Origin: Sphingomonadales bacterium
GTDB lineage: Bacteria > Pseudomonadota > Alphaproteobacteria > Sphingomonadales > Sphingomonadaceae
Assembly (NCBI GenBank): GCA_017302775.1
Contig: JAFLDC010000088.1
Coordinates: 1-8,733, forward strand
Direction of reading: 5' to 3'
Length of the DNA: 8,733 nucleotides
Part shown: in pieces, positions 1 to 6,380 of the stretch
Layout: the number at the start of each line of letters is the position of its first letter
Numbering within the stretch: the stretch's first letter is position 1
Position numbers and translations under genes: made by a program
Notes under the pieces: model-generated
What the model was told of the DNA's origin: nothing
What the model saw: only the letters and a program-made list of their open reading frames with translations
Databases searched by the model: none

Positions 1-1
1 G

Positions 2-364
2 AAGGTCTGGCGACAAACGACCCCGCCGCTCCCGTCCGGTAAAGCAGGTCCGATGTCCGAAGCCGCGCTCAAGTGTTCAAGCTGCCATTCGGTCAGAGAC
101 AAGCATCTGGGTCTGTTCGGGAGCGATTGCGCCAGCTGCCACAGCACCAAGTCTTGGAAGATTGCGGACTACCGGCACCCTTCGACCAATTCGACGCAGT
201 GTGTGGAATGTCACAAGGCTCCTCCCAGCCACTTGATGGAACACTTCAGCATGGTGTCGCAGCGGGCAGCCGGAGAAAAGGCGCGGGTCGATCAATGCTT
301 CGCCTGTCATACGACCGACAGCTTCAACAACATTCGCAGCAAGGGGTGGTATGATCACCATTAA
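2..364 (+). CDS. Multiheme c-type cytochrome (at least tetraheme), 5'-truncated by window edge
   Basis: This is the C-terminal part of a periplasmic electron-transfer cytochrome. The frame is open to the left edge, and no ribosome site precedes the ATG at 53, so the true start is probably outside the window. Counting from that ATG, four CxxCH heme-attachment motifs are visible: CSSCH (8-12), CASCH (26-30), CVECH (50-54) and CFACH (82-86). Extra histidines (18, 42, 60, 64, 102, 103) could be distal ligands for bis-His hemes. The spacing resembles class III / NrfB-like multiheme proteins. The protein ends WYDHH, and its last 14 nt overlap the next gene, a DUF1622 membrane protein, which suggests a two-gene electron-transfer module. 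A signal peptide cannot be seen because the N-terminus is missing. The redox partner and substrate are unknown. Confidence 0.85.
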   Translation, partial: KVWRQTTPPLPSGKAGPMSEAALKCSSCHSVRDKHLGLFGSDCASCHSTKSWKIADYRHPSTNSTQCVECHKAPPSHLMEHFSMVSQRAAGEKARVDQCFACHTTDSFNNIRSKGWYDHH

Positions 365-776
365 TGATCCCTGGCTGAGTCAGTTTTTCCATCTGGCCGT
401 CGTCGTGCTGGACCTGACTGGCACCCTGGCCATCCTGATCGGAGCTACATACGCCAGCGCAGTGTTTGTCCGCGCGTTCCCGCAAGGCGAACGGTCACAA
501 GCCTATGTCGCCTTTCGTTCGACGCTGGGGCGCAGCATCCTCCTGGGCCTCGAATTCCTGGTCGCTGGGGATATCGTCAAGTCGCTTGTTATCAATCCGA
601 CGATCGCCGATCTGGTTGTGCTCGCGGGTCTCGTGCTGGTGCGCACATTCCTCAGCATTTCGCTCGGAGTTGAGATCAACGGCCATTGGCCATGGCAGGA
701 TACGGCTATGGCCCGGAATCGCTCGTGTGATGCGATGCCTGGCTGCAAACCCGGCCCTGAAGCAGCAGCAGAGTGA
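351..776 (+). CDS. DUF1622 family membrane protein
   Basis: This 141-residue inner-membrane protein has hydrophobic segments at roughly residues 12-40, 62-80 and 84-106. The block LVLVRTFLSISLGVEINGHWPW (about 95-116) carries the typical DUF1622 pattern of an arginine-aromatic-leucine-serine stretch followed by an acidic residue, G and PW. The function of DUF1622 is not established. The ATG lies inside the 3' end of the cytochrome gene (14-nt overlap in another frame), with AAGGGG about 6 nt upstream as ribosome site, so translation is probably coupled. The last 25 residues are hydrophilic and hold two cysteines (126, 132). The tight coupling to a multiheme cytochrome hints at membrane anchoring or quinone-side electron exchange, but that is inference. 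The family assignment is by motif recall and is fairly confident. Confidence 0.75.
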   Translation: MITINDPWLSQFFHLAVVVLDLTGTLAILIGATYASAVFVRAFPQGERSQAYVAFRSTLGRSILLGLEFLVAGDIVKSLVINPTIADLVVLAGLVLVRTFLSISLGVEINGHWPWQDTAMARNRSCDAMPGCKPGPEAAAE

Positions 777-969
777 GAAGCGGCAGCTCGCTCATTGTGC
801 CGCGACTTGCCAGCGGTGTGCGGGCAGCTGCCGCCAGATGGCGGCCATGGCTGTCTGACCGGTCGCGCTTCGCACAATACGTATACCAAGAGGCGCCGCG
901 AGATCGCATTACGAGTCCAAGAAATGCCGAACAAGCGAGCTTGACTCGCCAGTTCCTTGGAGATGAGAA
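777..969 (+). other. Intergenic region with short inverted repeat
   Basis: This is 193 bp between the DUF1622 gene and the Met-rich gene. It holds a 6-bp inverted repeat GCCGCC-AGAT-GGCGGC at 830-845 without a following T-run, so it is at best a weak structural element. TTGACT at 941-946 looks like a -35 box, but the matching -10 position would fall in the ribosome site of the next gene, so no promoter is called. GGAGATGAG at 959-967 is the ribosome site for the gene starting at 970. No convincing coding region was seen. Confidence 0.4.
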
Positions 970-1395
970 ATGACCAAGAAAGCCTTTTATCTTGCTGCTG
1001 TCGGGCTTCTCGTGGGCACGGTTGGCGTAGGCTATGTGTTGGCGGATGAAGCGCCGACTGACCAGCAGGTTGTCGTAGCCCCGAAGCCCAAAGCTTCCCC
1101 CGCACCTGCCCAGTCCCCCGTTCCTTCACCAGCCCAAGCCGGACAAGATCATGCGCACCAGCAGGGCATGGATCATGGCGCGCAGCAAATGCATGACGGC
1201 ATGATGAAGGACCACCAGATGGGCATGCAGAACATGCCGCAGGAGGGCATGAACGGGATGGCACCGCAAGGTGGCCAGACTGCGATGCCGATGCAGCCGG
1301 GCAAGGATTGCTGCCCCGGCAAGGGCATGAAGCCCGCGGCCAAGCCGATGCCGATGCCGTCCCCAGACAAGCCCATGCCGATGAAGGATATGTAA
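970..1395 (+). CDS. Secreted Met/His-rich metal-binding protein (probable copper)
   Basis: This 141-residue exported protein has a signal-like N-terminus: KK at 3-4, a hydrophobic core at about 5-24, and possible cleavage around VLA-D (24-26). A Pro/Ala-rich linker (about 38-57) follows, then a low-complexity tail with 18 methionines in total, histidines at 61, 63, 69, 75 and 82, a CC pair at 114-115, and repeated MPMP-type units at 127-130 and 136-139. Such Met/His tails bind Cu(I)/Ag(I) in periplasmic copper proteins, so a metal-sponge or chaperone role is inferred from composition. It is not a recognised named family. GGAGATGAG immediately upstream supports the start, and a strong hairpin terminator follows. 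It lies close to the DUF1622 gene but could have its own transcript. Confidence 0.8.
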   Translation: MTKKAFYLAAVGLLVGTVGVGYVLADEAPTDQQVVVAPKPKASPAPAQSPVPSPAQAGQDHAHQQGMDHGAQQMHDGMMKDHQMGMQNMPQEGMNGMAPQGGQTAMPMQPGKDCCPGKGMKPAAKPMPMPSPDKPMPMKDM

Positions 1396-1424
1396 GGCTC
1401 ATCTCGGGGAAAGTCCCTGAGCTT

Positions 1425-1462
1425 GCGGCCCGCCGCTCACCCCTGCGGCGGGCCGCTCTTTT
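1425..1462 (+). terminator. Rho-independent terminator after the Met-rich gene
   Basis: A perfect 12-bp inverted repeat, GCGGCCCGCCGC (1425-1436) and GCGGCGGGCCGC (1445-1456), encloses an 8-nt loop and is followed by TCTTTT. It lies 30 nt after the stop codon of the Met-rich gene and separates it from the MFS gene. Confidence 0.85.
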
Positions 1463-1560
1463 GAATGCTCCAGACGACCGGGCTGAAGTTCAACCTTTCC
1501 GGTTTGAAGCGAAATCGCAGGTGAAGCGGGTGAGCACAAAATTCTGGTCGGTCTGAACTT

Positions 1561-2799
1561 GTGCCGGTGGTCAAAGACCTTACCCCTCATTGTGAGACCC
1601 AATCGGAAAGCGTTTCGTTAGCAGACCCGAGCCGTCTCCAATCGACGCGGGTCAGCATGATGCCGGTACTGTTTGCGATCGGCGCCGCCGCTGCAGCTCA
1701 TACCGCATTCCTGTCTTGGTTGCCGAGCCTGGTCGATGCGGGCCGTGTCGGGCAGGAATCCGGCGATCATGATGTTCACGTCCCCCTGTTGAGCGCGATC
1801 TTCCCTTTGGGAGGAATGTTGACAGCACCGCTTTGGGGATGGTTATCCGACCGCTGCAATTTCCGGGCCCTCCTGATTTTGGCAGTCGCCACACTAGCCA
1901 TAGCCACGGCGCTCTCGGGTTCGACCTCGCTTACTTTTCTATACCTGCTGCGCCTTCTGGCTGGGGTGTCGTTTGGAGCGATCGTCCCGCTTTGCTTGCT
2001 TGTCGGCAAGCAGGCCGCGACGGGCGACGCTGACAAGGCGCGGATTTTCACGATCTTGACCGCGTCATTATTCCTGGGCGATTTCGCCGGACCGCTGCTT
2101 GCGGGAGCGTCCGCGCGCCTGTCCCCCCAAATGCCACTCTTCTCCTTCGGTTTGGGGGTAGGCGGTGTGGCCCTTGCGCTCACTTTCGTTCGCACACCGA
2201 GCCATTTTTGGCAGGTCAAGCAATTGTCCGGCAGTTCCACAAGAAATTCAAACGGGTTCGTGCTGGTACTGTTGGGTCTTACCATAACTGGTACCGCAGG
2301 CTTGTCAGCGGTCCATCTAAGTATGGCTCTGCATCGACCAGCTGCTTTGCTCGGGCGCGAGCAGATCGCTTTGATGCTTAGTCTTTGCGGGCTCGCCATG
2401 CTGGGCGCTCAAGCCATCCAAGCCAAAACTGGTTGGCTGGTAACCAGGCCGGCCACCTTGGCCGCAGCTATCTTGATCCTGCTCGGAGTTGCGCTCTGGC
2501 TTTTTACAATCGCCGGGTCGGGCCTGGCTACTGCTGTCGCCGTCTTCGCCGCAGGTTGGAGCGCCGCCACCCTTCGACTGATCGGCAGCTTTTGGATAAG
2601 CGCACCGCGAGACCATTCGGGTGTGCGGCTGGGTGTCCAGCATGCAGTCGCAAGTGTCGGCCAAGTCGCGGTACCATCGGCAACCGCTTTGTTGCCTATC
2701 CAATGGCATCCAGGGGTGGCCTGGGTCATCATACTCGCTTGCATCTTGTTGTTGTTTGCGGTGCCTTTGGCCTGGGGGAGGACGGAGCGCCAAACCTGA
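1561..2799 (+). CDS. Major facilitator superfamily transporter
   Basis: This is a polytopic inner-membrane transporter of 412 residues from GTG 1561, with about 12 hydrophobic segments, the usual MFS size. Between segments 2 and 3 it has the MFS signature motif A as GWLSDRCNFRALL (residues 93-105), including the conserved Asp97 and Arg98. The substrate is not deducible; drug or metabolite efflux is possible. The start is uncertain. GTG 1561 lacks a ribosome site and gives a hydrophilic 32-residue leader, whereas the tandem ATGs at 1657/1660 start just before the first membrane segment and give about 380 residues. An in-frame stop at 1531 limits extension. An imperfect dyad, TCAACC-TTTCC-GGTTTGA (1490-1507), lies upstream and could be an operator. 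The gene has its own upstream terminator and ends 14 nt before the convergent receiver gene, so it appears to be a single-gene unit. Confidence 0.85.
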   Translation: MPVVKDLTPHCETQSESVSLADPSRLQSTRVSMMPVLFAIGAAAAAHTAFLSWLPSLVDAGRVGQESGDHDVHVPLLSAIFPLGGMLTAPLWGWLSDRCNFRALLILAVATLAIATALSGSTSLTFLYLLRLLAGVSFGAIVPLCLLVGKQAATGDADKARIFTILTASLFLGDFAGPLLAGASARLSPQMPLFSFGLGVGGVALALTFVRTPSHFWQVKQLSGSSTRNSNGFVLVLLGLTITGTAGLSAVHLSMALHRPAALLGREQIALMLSLCGLAMLGAQAIQAKTGWLVTRPATLAAAILILLGVALWLFTIAGSGLATAVAVFAAGWSAATLRLIGSFWISAPRDHSGVRLGVQHAVASVGQVAVPSATALLPIQWHPGVAWVIILACILLLFAVPLAWGRTERQT

Positions 2800-2813
2800 C
2801 GATTGACACCGTT

Positions 2814-3260
2814 CTAGCAATCGCAGTCTGAACCGCGCCCGCCTTGTTCGGTGCAATCTCCGGCTTCAGCGCAATCGCACAAGCGGTGCAGCGCCTCGAG
2901 AATGGGCCCGCGGATGAAGGGTTTCGGGATGACTTCCGCATAGCCGCAGGCCTGGGCTCGGGCCTTCAGATCTTCGGTGCAATATGCGGTTATGAGGATT
3001 GCAGGACCGTTCCATCCCTTGGCTCTGATCGCACTGAGAAGGCTGAAGCCGTCCAGGTCAGGCATGTTGTAGTCAGCAATCATGCAATCGGCCGAGAGTG
3101 CAGCCGCATCCGCCAGTAATGCCGATGCCGAGCTGTAGCTTTGCGGATCATACCCTTTCGCATGCAGCAAGAGCTGTAATGAACGGCGTATGCTAGCCTC
3201 GTCGTCGGTGACGAGGACCTTGTACCGCTTAGCGCCAAGTTTGCTCAGACTTGTGGACAT
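2814..3260 (-). CDS. fixT: Single-domain receiver protein with Cys-rich tail, FixT-like
   Basis: This 148-residue stand-alone CheY-like receiver has no output domain. Canonical residues are present: acidic pocket D19/D20/E21, phosphoacceptor D63 (IADYNMPDLDG), T91 and K113-P114. The C-terminal 21 residues carry five cysteines (128, 130, 136, 146, 148), and three more sit at 59, 94 and 105. In Caulobacter, FixT is a lone receiver that inhibits FixL autophosphorylation and binds an Fe-S cluster through a four-cysteine motif that protects it from Lon. The position directly after fixL-fixJ, the length and the Cys cluster make FixT the best guess. A plain phospho-accepting regulator is the alternative, since the phosphorylation residues are intact. 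An AGGG ribosome site precedes ATG 3260. The 100-bp gap from fixJ could hold its own promoter. The gene is convergent with the MFS gene. Confidence 0.7.
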   Translation of the reverse strand: MSTSLSKLGAKRYKVLVTDDEASIRRSLQLLLHAKGYDPQSYSSASALLADAAALSADCMIADYNMPDLDGFSLLSAIRAKGWNGPAILITAYCTEDLKARAQACGYAEVIPKPFIRGPILEALHRLCDCAEAGDCTEQGGRGSDCDC

Positions 3261-3360
3261 GGACCCTGAAACAGAGACTGGTAAAATAGCCTCTAGCAGA
3301 AATCGCAGGTCTAGTGGACAGCGTCGTTACGTAGATATCGCAGACTATCGGGTTCACCCG
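3261..3360 (-). promoter_or_regulatory. fixJ-fixT intergenic region, candidate fixT promoter with FixJ-like site
   Basis: This 100-bp gap lies between two same-strand regulatory genes. On the plus strand, TTACGTAG at 3327-3334 matches 7 of 8 positions of the GTAMGTAG class of FixJ sites recalled for Sinorhizobium. It lies about 67-74 nt upstream of the fixT ATG. On the minus strand, the A/T-rich GCTATTTTAC (about 3283-3292) could be a -10 region. A small palindrome, CGGGT-TC-ACCCG (3349-3360), abuts the fixJ stop. Promoter activity is inferred, not shown. Confidence 0.3.
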
Positions 3361-3969
3361 TTAGAGGCCTGCAGCGAACGCTATCCGCAACAAGTCGGAC
3401 AGACTGTGCACGTCCAGTTTGAGCATCAGACTTGCGCGGTGGACCTCTACGGTGCGCGAAGAGCACCCCAAATCATAGGCGATCGTCTTGTTCGGATAGC
3501 CCTTGGCCAATCCCTCCAGGATCTCGCGTTCGCGCGGCGTGAGTGCCGCTATCCGGGTTCGAGCCTCGCGCTCATCGAGTTCGCGGTTGTCCTTGCGTTC
3601 GAGCCGTGTGAACGCCCGCTCGAGGGCGGCGAGAAGCGCCGCCTTTTCGAATGGCTTTTCCAGGAACTCGACCGCTCCGGCTTTCATGGCCTGGACGGCA
3701 ATGGTCACGTCGCCATGCCCTGTAAGGACTATGACAGGCATGTCGATTCCGCGATCTGCCATGGCGGCCTGGACCTGCAGCCCGTCCATCTCGGGCATCC
3801 GCACATCGAGCAGCACACACCCCTTCGGCGCGGTCTTTGCTCGCTTCAGGAATTCACCGCCTGAACCGTATGAATGCACCTTGTAGCCCGCGCGCGACAG
3901 CACGAATCCGGCTGACCTTCGGATAGCTTCTTCGTCATCGACGAGATGGACGACCCGATCATCGCTCAT
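3361..3969 (-). CDS. fixJ: FixJ-family response regulator (receiver + LuxR-type HTH)
   Basis: This 202-residue transcriptional activator is the expected partner of the adjacent FixL kinase. The receiver domain (about 5-120) has D11/D12, phosphoacceptor D55 ([13 protein letters not shown]), T83 (VLTGHGD) and K105-P106. A short linker follows, then a GerE/LuxR-type helix-turn-helix domain (about 143-202) with [15 protein letters not shown] and [22 protein letters not shown] 3969 is preferred over the upstream ATG at 3990 because GGAGG sits 6 nt before it and no ribosome site fits the longer form. The gene overlaps the end of fixL by 11 nt, so translation is coupled. In rhizobia and Caulobacter, FixJ~P switches on fixK and high-affinity respiration genes under low oxygen. 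None of those targets is visible here. Confidence 0.9.
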   Translation of the reverse strand: MSDDRVVHLVDDEEAIRRSAGFVLSRAGYKVHSYGSGGEFLKRAKTAPKGCVLLDVRMPEMDGLQVQAAMADRGIDMPVIVLTGHGDVTIAVQAMKAGAVEFLEKPFEKAALLAALERAFTRLERKDNRELDEREARTRIAALTPREREILEGLAKGYPNKTIAYDLGCSSRTVEVHRASLMLKLDVHSLSDLLRIAFAAGL

Positions 3970-5500
3970 CGACTTCCTCCGCGGCGGCATGAATCAATGT
4001 GAAATGGAATCGCGTCCCGCCGAGCTCCGGGTATTCCGCCCAGATACGCCCGCCATGAGCCTCGATGATCGTGCGGCAGATCGACAGACCCAGCCCCATT
4101 CCTTCCTTTTTGCTGCTGACGAACGCCTCGAACAAGCGAGGCCGTATTTCAGGAGCTATGCCTGGACCCGTGTCTTGCACGGCAACTTCAACGAAACCGT
4201 CGGGCCTGAGCCTTGTTTCGACCGTCAGGTCGCGAACATGTGCTTGCGCCATGGCTTCGACGGCGTTGCGCATAAGGTTGACAAGGACCTGTTGTATCTG
4301 GACGCGATCAACCAGTACCGGCGTGGCGCGCGGATCCAGGTTGAACAAGGCGCGCACACCGCGCTCCCTAGCCCCAGTCAGCGCCAGCCGGCCGGCATCC
4401 TCGATCAGGCTCTGCAGCCCTTCGACGCGCTTATCGACTTCGCCCCGGGAGACGAATTCGCGCAGCCTGCGAACGATATCGCCCGCCCGAAATGTTTGTT
4501 GCGCGGCTTCGGTCAGTGCTTCGCGCATGACCAAGGCGGGCTCGTCTGTCGCATCGGCAAGCATATCGCGCGTTTCTTCCAGATAGTTCGCGACAGCCGT
4601 CAGCGGCTGGTTGAGCTCGTGGGCGAGGGTCGAGGCCATGGTGCCCATGGCGCTGAGCCGCGAGACGTGGACCAGTTCGGCTTGCAGTTCCTTGAGCTTC
4701 AGTTCGTCCTGTTCCTTCTCGGTCAGGTCCCGGATGAAGCCCGTGAAAATCCGTTCGCCGTCTTCGCCCGCTTCGCCGACCGAGAGCTCGAGCGGAAAAG
4801 TCGTTCCATCGCGTCGTTGACCGGTCACGACTCTGCCAATCCCAATGATCCGCTTCTCACCGGTGGTGCAGTAGTGCTCGAGATAGTCGTCGTGGCGCTC
4901 ACGGTCGGGAGACGGCATCAGGCACGATACGTTCGCGCCGAGCAGTTCCTTTTCCTCGTAGCCGAACAGCCGTTCGGCTGCAGCACTGAAGGACGCAATC
5001 CTGCCGCGTTCATCGATCACAATCATCGCGTCCGGGACAGTCGCAAGAATCGAGTTCAGGTGCTGCTCGCGCGCCTCCATCGCCTCGCGGATCGCAGCCT
5101 CTGCTGTGACGTCGCGAACGATGCAGAAATAGCCCAGCAATTGGTCTCGATCCCGCAGGGCAGCAATGGACAGATGCGCGAAATACTCCAGTCCCGATTG
5201 ACACACACGCCAGCCGTTCCGTTCGAACCTGATGTCTCGCCTCGCGGCCTCCAAATCTGCTGCGGGCTGTTCGGAGGCTATTTCATCGGGTGCATAGAAG
5301 ATTTCGTGAAATTGGCCTTTGACGTCGGAAAGACACCAGTGCTCTGCGCTCCCTTCGTCATCGCTGAGCGCCAGGATACGGCCGAAGCTATCAAGCAGTA
5401 CAAAAATATGCCCGGGAGCACTCTGGAAGGCGAGGTAAGCGAGCCGAGAAAGATCGGGCTGTTCGCCTTCTGCTTCAGCCATGAACCGATCTTCGGTCAT
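3959..5500 (-). CDS. fixL: FixL-type oxygen-sensing PAS histidine kinase
   Basis: This soluble sensor kinase has 513 residues, close to the ~505 of Bradyrhizobium FixL, and no membrane segments. The first PAS domain (about 20-132) is divergent. The second (about 145-262) is the heme-PAS type. By alignment from memory, His203 (RHDDY) corresponds to the proximal heme ligand His200 of Bradyrhizobium FixL, and Arg223 (IIGIGR) to the distal O2-sensing Arg220. The block [13 protein letters not shown] is nearly identical to the FixL family. The kinase core has the H-box [19 protein letters not shown] with phospho-acceptor His294, the N-box with Asn412 (RNAVEAM), and G-boxes DTGPGI (443-448) and GMGLGL (467-472). 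ATG 5500 has GAGG about 10 nt upstream. It is the first gene of a probable fixL-fixJ(-fixT) operon. Oxygen or a related ligand probably turns the kinase off. The position equivalent to Arg206 is His209 here. Confidence 0.92.
   Translation of the reverse strand: MTEDRFMAEAEGEQPDLSRLAYLAFQSAPGHIFVLLDSFGRILALSDDEGSAEHWCLSDVKGQFHEIFYAPDEIASEQPAADLEAARRDIRFERNGWRVCQSGLEYFAHLSIAALRDRDQLLGYFCIVRDVTAEAAIREAMEAREQHLNSILATVPDAMIVIDERGRIASFSAAAERLFGYEEKELLGANVSCLMPSPDRERHDDYLEHYCTTGEKRIIGIGRVVTGQRRDGTTFPLELSVGEAGEDGERIFTGFIRDLTEKEQDELKLKELQAELVHVSRLSAMGTMASTLAHELNQPLTAVANYLEETRDMLADATDEPALVMREALTEAAQQTFRAGDIVRRLREFVSRGEVDKRVEGLQSLIEDAGRLALTGARERGVRALFNLDPRATPVLVDRVQIQQVLVNLMRNAVEAMAQAHVRDLTVETRLRPDGFVEVAVQDTGPGIAPEIRPRLFEAFVSSKKEGMGLGLSICRTIIEAHGGRIWAEYPELGGTRFHFTLIHAAAEEVDER
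3973..3980 (-). promoter_or_regulatory. Ribosome binding site deciding the fixJ start
   Basis: GGAGGAAG on the minus strand lies inside the 3' end of fixL. Its GGAGG core is 6 nt before ATG 3969 of fixJ. This supports the 202-residue form over the ATG 21 nt further upstream and explains the fixL-fixJ overlap. Confidence 0.7.
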
Positions 5501-5787
5501 TTCGAACCCGCCTCACAATCGACACTCTCGCGGAAAACGGCTGTGCAAAAGCGAAGATCGCAACAAGCAATCATGGGATACATGCCGACTAGGATCTGCC
5601 TGTTCATGCCGTTGGGCCGTCAACTCGAAATACGCACCCCAGTGATCGACCCCTCACATATTTTGGGATTTGCGCGTTGACTCCCGAGTATTTGATCAAG
5701 GCCGTGTTTGCAGGCAGCACTTCGGAGGGAGATGGCGGTAGTCAAAGCTCCCCAATCCATAGCCACGTAGGTCGGGCAAACGCGTAT

Positions 5788-5827
5788 CCCCGGGATGATC
5801 AGTCCAATTCGGACGTCTGTCCCGGGG
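5788..5827. repeat. Nested inverted repeat, hairpin 1
   Basis: The outer 8-bp arms CCCCGGGA (5788-5795) and TCCCGGGG (5820-5827) match perfectly. The inner 4-bp arms GTCC (5802-5805) and GGAC (5811-5814) surround AATTC. No T-run follows on either strand, so it is not a classical terminator. Confidence 0.6.
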
Positions 5828-5837
5828 AAGGTGCATC

Positions 5838-5870
5838 GGTCGGGATTGTTTGAGAAACCGCTCCCCGACC
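5838..5870. repeat. Nested inverted repeat, hairpin 2
   Basis: The outer 7-bp arms GGTCGGG (5838-5844) and CCCGACC (5864-5870) match perfectly. The inner arms GTTT and AAAC (5848-5858) flank a GAG loop. It begins 11 nt after hairpin 1. A further copy of GGTCGGG at 5770-5776 could pair alternatively with the right arm. Confidence 0.6.
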
Positions 5871-5890
5871 ACCTCAAAGCGAGCGTGAGC

Positions 5891-6319
5891 TCAATGCCGG
5901 GCGTAAATTCTCGCTCCGGCCGATCCGACAGTATAGACCTCGAAGCGTTGGGGTGCCTGCCCGGCCACCTCCATCCCCGGCGAGCCCAGCGGCATGCCGC
6001 CGACAGCAAGGCCGGTTACGCCTCTCGGTTTGGAAGAAAGTACACGTCTCATGTCTTCGATGGGCACATGACCTTCGAAGGCCATCCCGTCGATCAGAGC
6101 GGTGTGGCAGGAGCGAAGTTGTGGCGGAATTCCATACCTTGCATGCAGCGCCGCACGGTTGGGGGTGTCAACCGCTCTGACGGTCTTGCCAAGCCCCTTG
6201 CGGACTTGCGCCGCCCACTGCTCGCAACATCCGCATCCTGGATCCCGGTGCATGATTGCTGCAGTCGATGCCATGGCGGGCGACCCCGCCAACAGCAGTG
6301 CCAGAAAAAGTTTTCGCAT
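5891..6319 (-). CDS. Exported DUF411 metal-binding protein
   Basis: This 142-residue periplasmic protein of the DUF411 family is typical of copper/silver resistance loci. The signal peptide MRKLFLALLLAGSPAMA has probable cleavage after Ala17. The mature part starts with the DUF411 hallmark DPGCGCCEQW (C29, C31, C32, a Cys-rich metal site), followed by CHT (71-73), the FEGHVP block (81-86), and the C-terminal GLAVGGMPLGSPGME segment (103-117). ATG 6319 is chosen because GAGAGA lies about 7 nt upstream and the signal peptide begins there; an ATG at 6334 would add five residues without a ribosome site. It follows the 66-residue Cys-rich gene after a strong hairpin, so expression may be uncoupled from the genes upstream. 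Biochemical function is not established for the family; metal binding is inferred from its cysteines and contexts. Confidence 0.88.
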   Translation of the reverse strand: MRKLFLALLLAGSPAMASTAAIMHRDPGCGCCEQWAAQVRKGLGKTVRAVDTPNRAALHARYGIPPQLRSCHTALIDGMAFEGHVPIEDMRRVLSSKPRGVTGLAVGGMPLGSPGMEVAGQAPQRFEVYTVGSAGARIYARH

Positions 6320-6341
6320 TGGGATTTCTCTCATTTATGAA

Positions 6342-6372
6342 GCGCACAGGCGGCGACTAGCCGCCTGTGCGC
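6342..6372 (-). terminator. Perfect hairpin between the 66-aa gene and DUF411
   Basis: A perfect 13-bp inverted repeat has GCGCACAGGCGGC at 6342-6354 and GCCGCCTGTGCGC at 6360-6372, with a 5-nt loop. On the minus strand it is followed by TTCATAAAT, a weak U-tract, so it may be a leaky terminator or an mRNA-stabilising stem at the 3' end of the 66-residue gene. It sits just upstream of the DUF411 ribosome site. Confidence 0.6.
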
Positions 6373-6380
6373 AATCTTGC

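Larger units (their letters stand above)
5501..5890. other. 390-bp gene-free region upstream of fixL
   Basis: This is the stretch between the fixL start and the DUF411 stop, both genes being on the minus strand. I see no credible gene: open frames on either strand lack ribosome sites or recognisable protein patterns. It presumably holds the fixL promoter, but no clear -35/-10 pair was found. It contains a TTGATCAA palindrome (5692-5699), a CACGTAG element (5764-5770), and two successive nested inverted repeats at 5788-5827 and 5838-5870, listed separately. Those repeats could end the copper operon transcript or form a structured RNA. Confidence 0.5.

Noticed and set aside
830..845. Short inverted repeat as a terminator after DUF1622
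   Set aside because: The stem is only 6 bp and no T-run follows on either strand.
941..946. TTGACT as a -35 box for the Met-rich gene
   Set aside because: A -10 at proper spacing would coincide with the ribosome site and start codon, and no -10-like sequence is there.
773..973. Small plus-strand frame between DUF1622 and the Met-rich gene
   Set aside because: It lacks a ribosome site, its composition looks random, and it overlaps both neighbours.
503..1402. Minus-strand open frame of 299 codons
   Set aside because: It runs antisense to the DUF1622 and Met-rich genes, has no domain pattern or ribosome site, and covers the intergenic gap only by chance.
3989..5680. Long plus-strand open frame of 563 codons antisense to fixL
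   Set aside because: The opposite strand encodes an unmistakable FixL with all kinase motifs. The antisense frame has no recognisable domains and is a high-G+C mirror effect.
5692..5699. TTGATCAA palindrome as an FNR/FixK box
   Set aside because: FNR/FixK boxes need a spacer between the TTGAT and ATCAA halves. None is present, and I found no TTGA-N6-TCAA site by eye in the window.
5732..5770. 12-codon peptide after GGAGGGAG
   Set aside because: The ribosome site is only about 3 nt from the ATG, which is too close, and nothing supports a functional leader peptide.
5620..6009. Minus-strand open frame in the fixL upstream gap
   Set aside because: It overlaps the DUF411 gene in another frame, spans the inverted repeats, and shows no family pattern or ribosome site.
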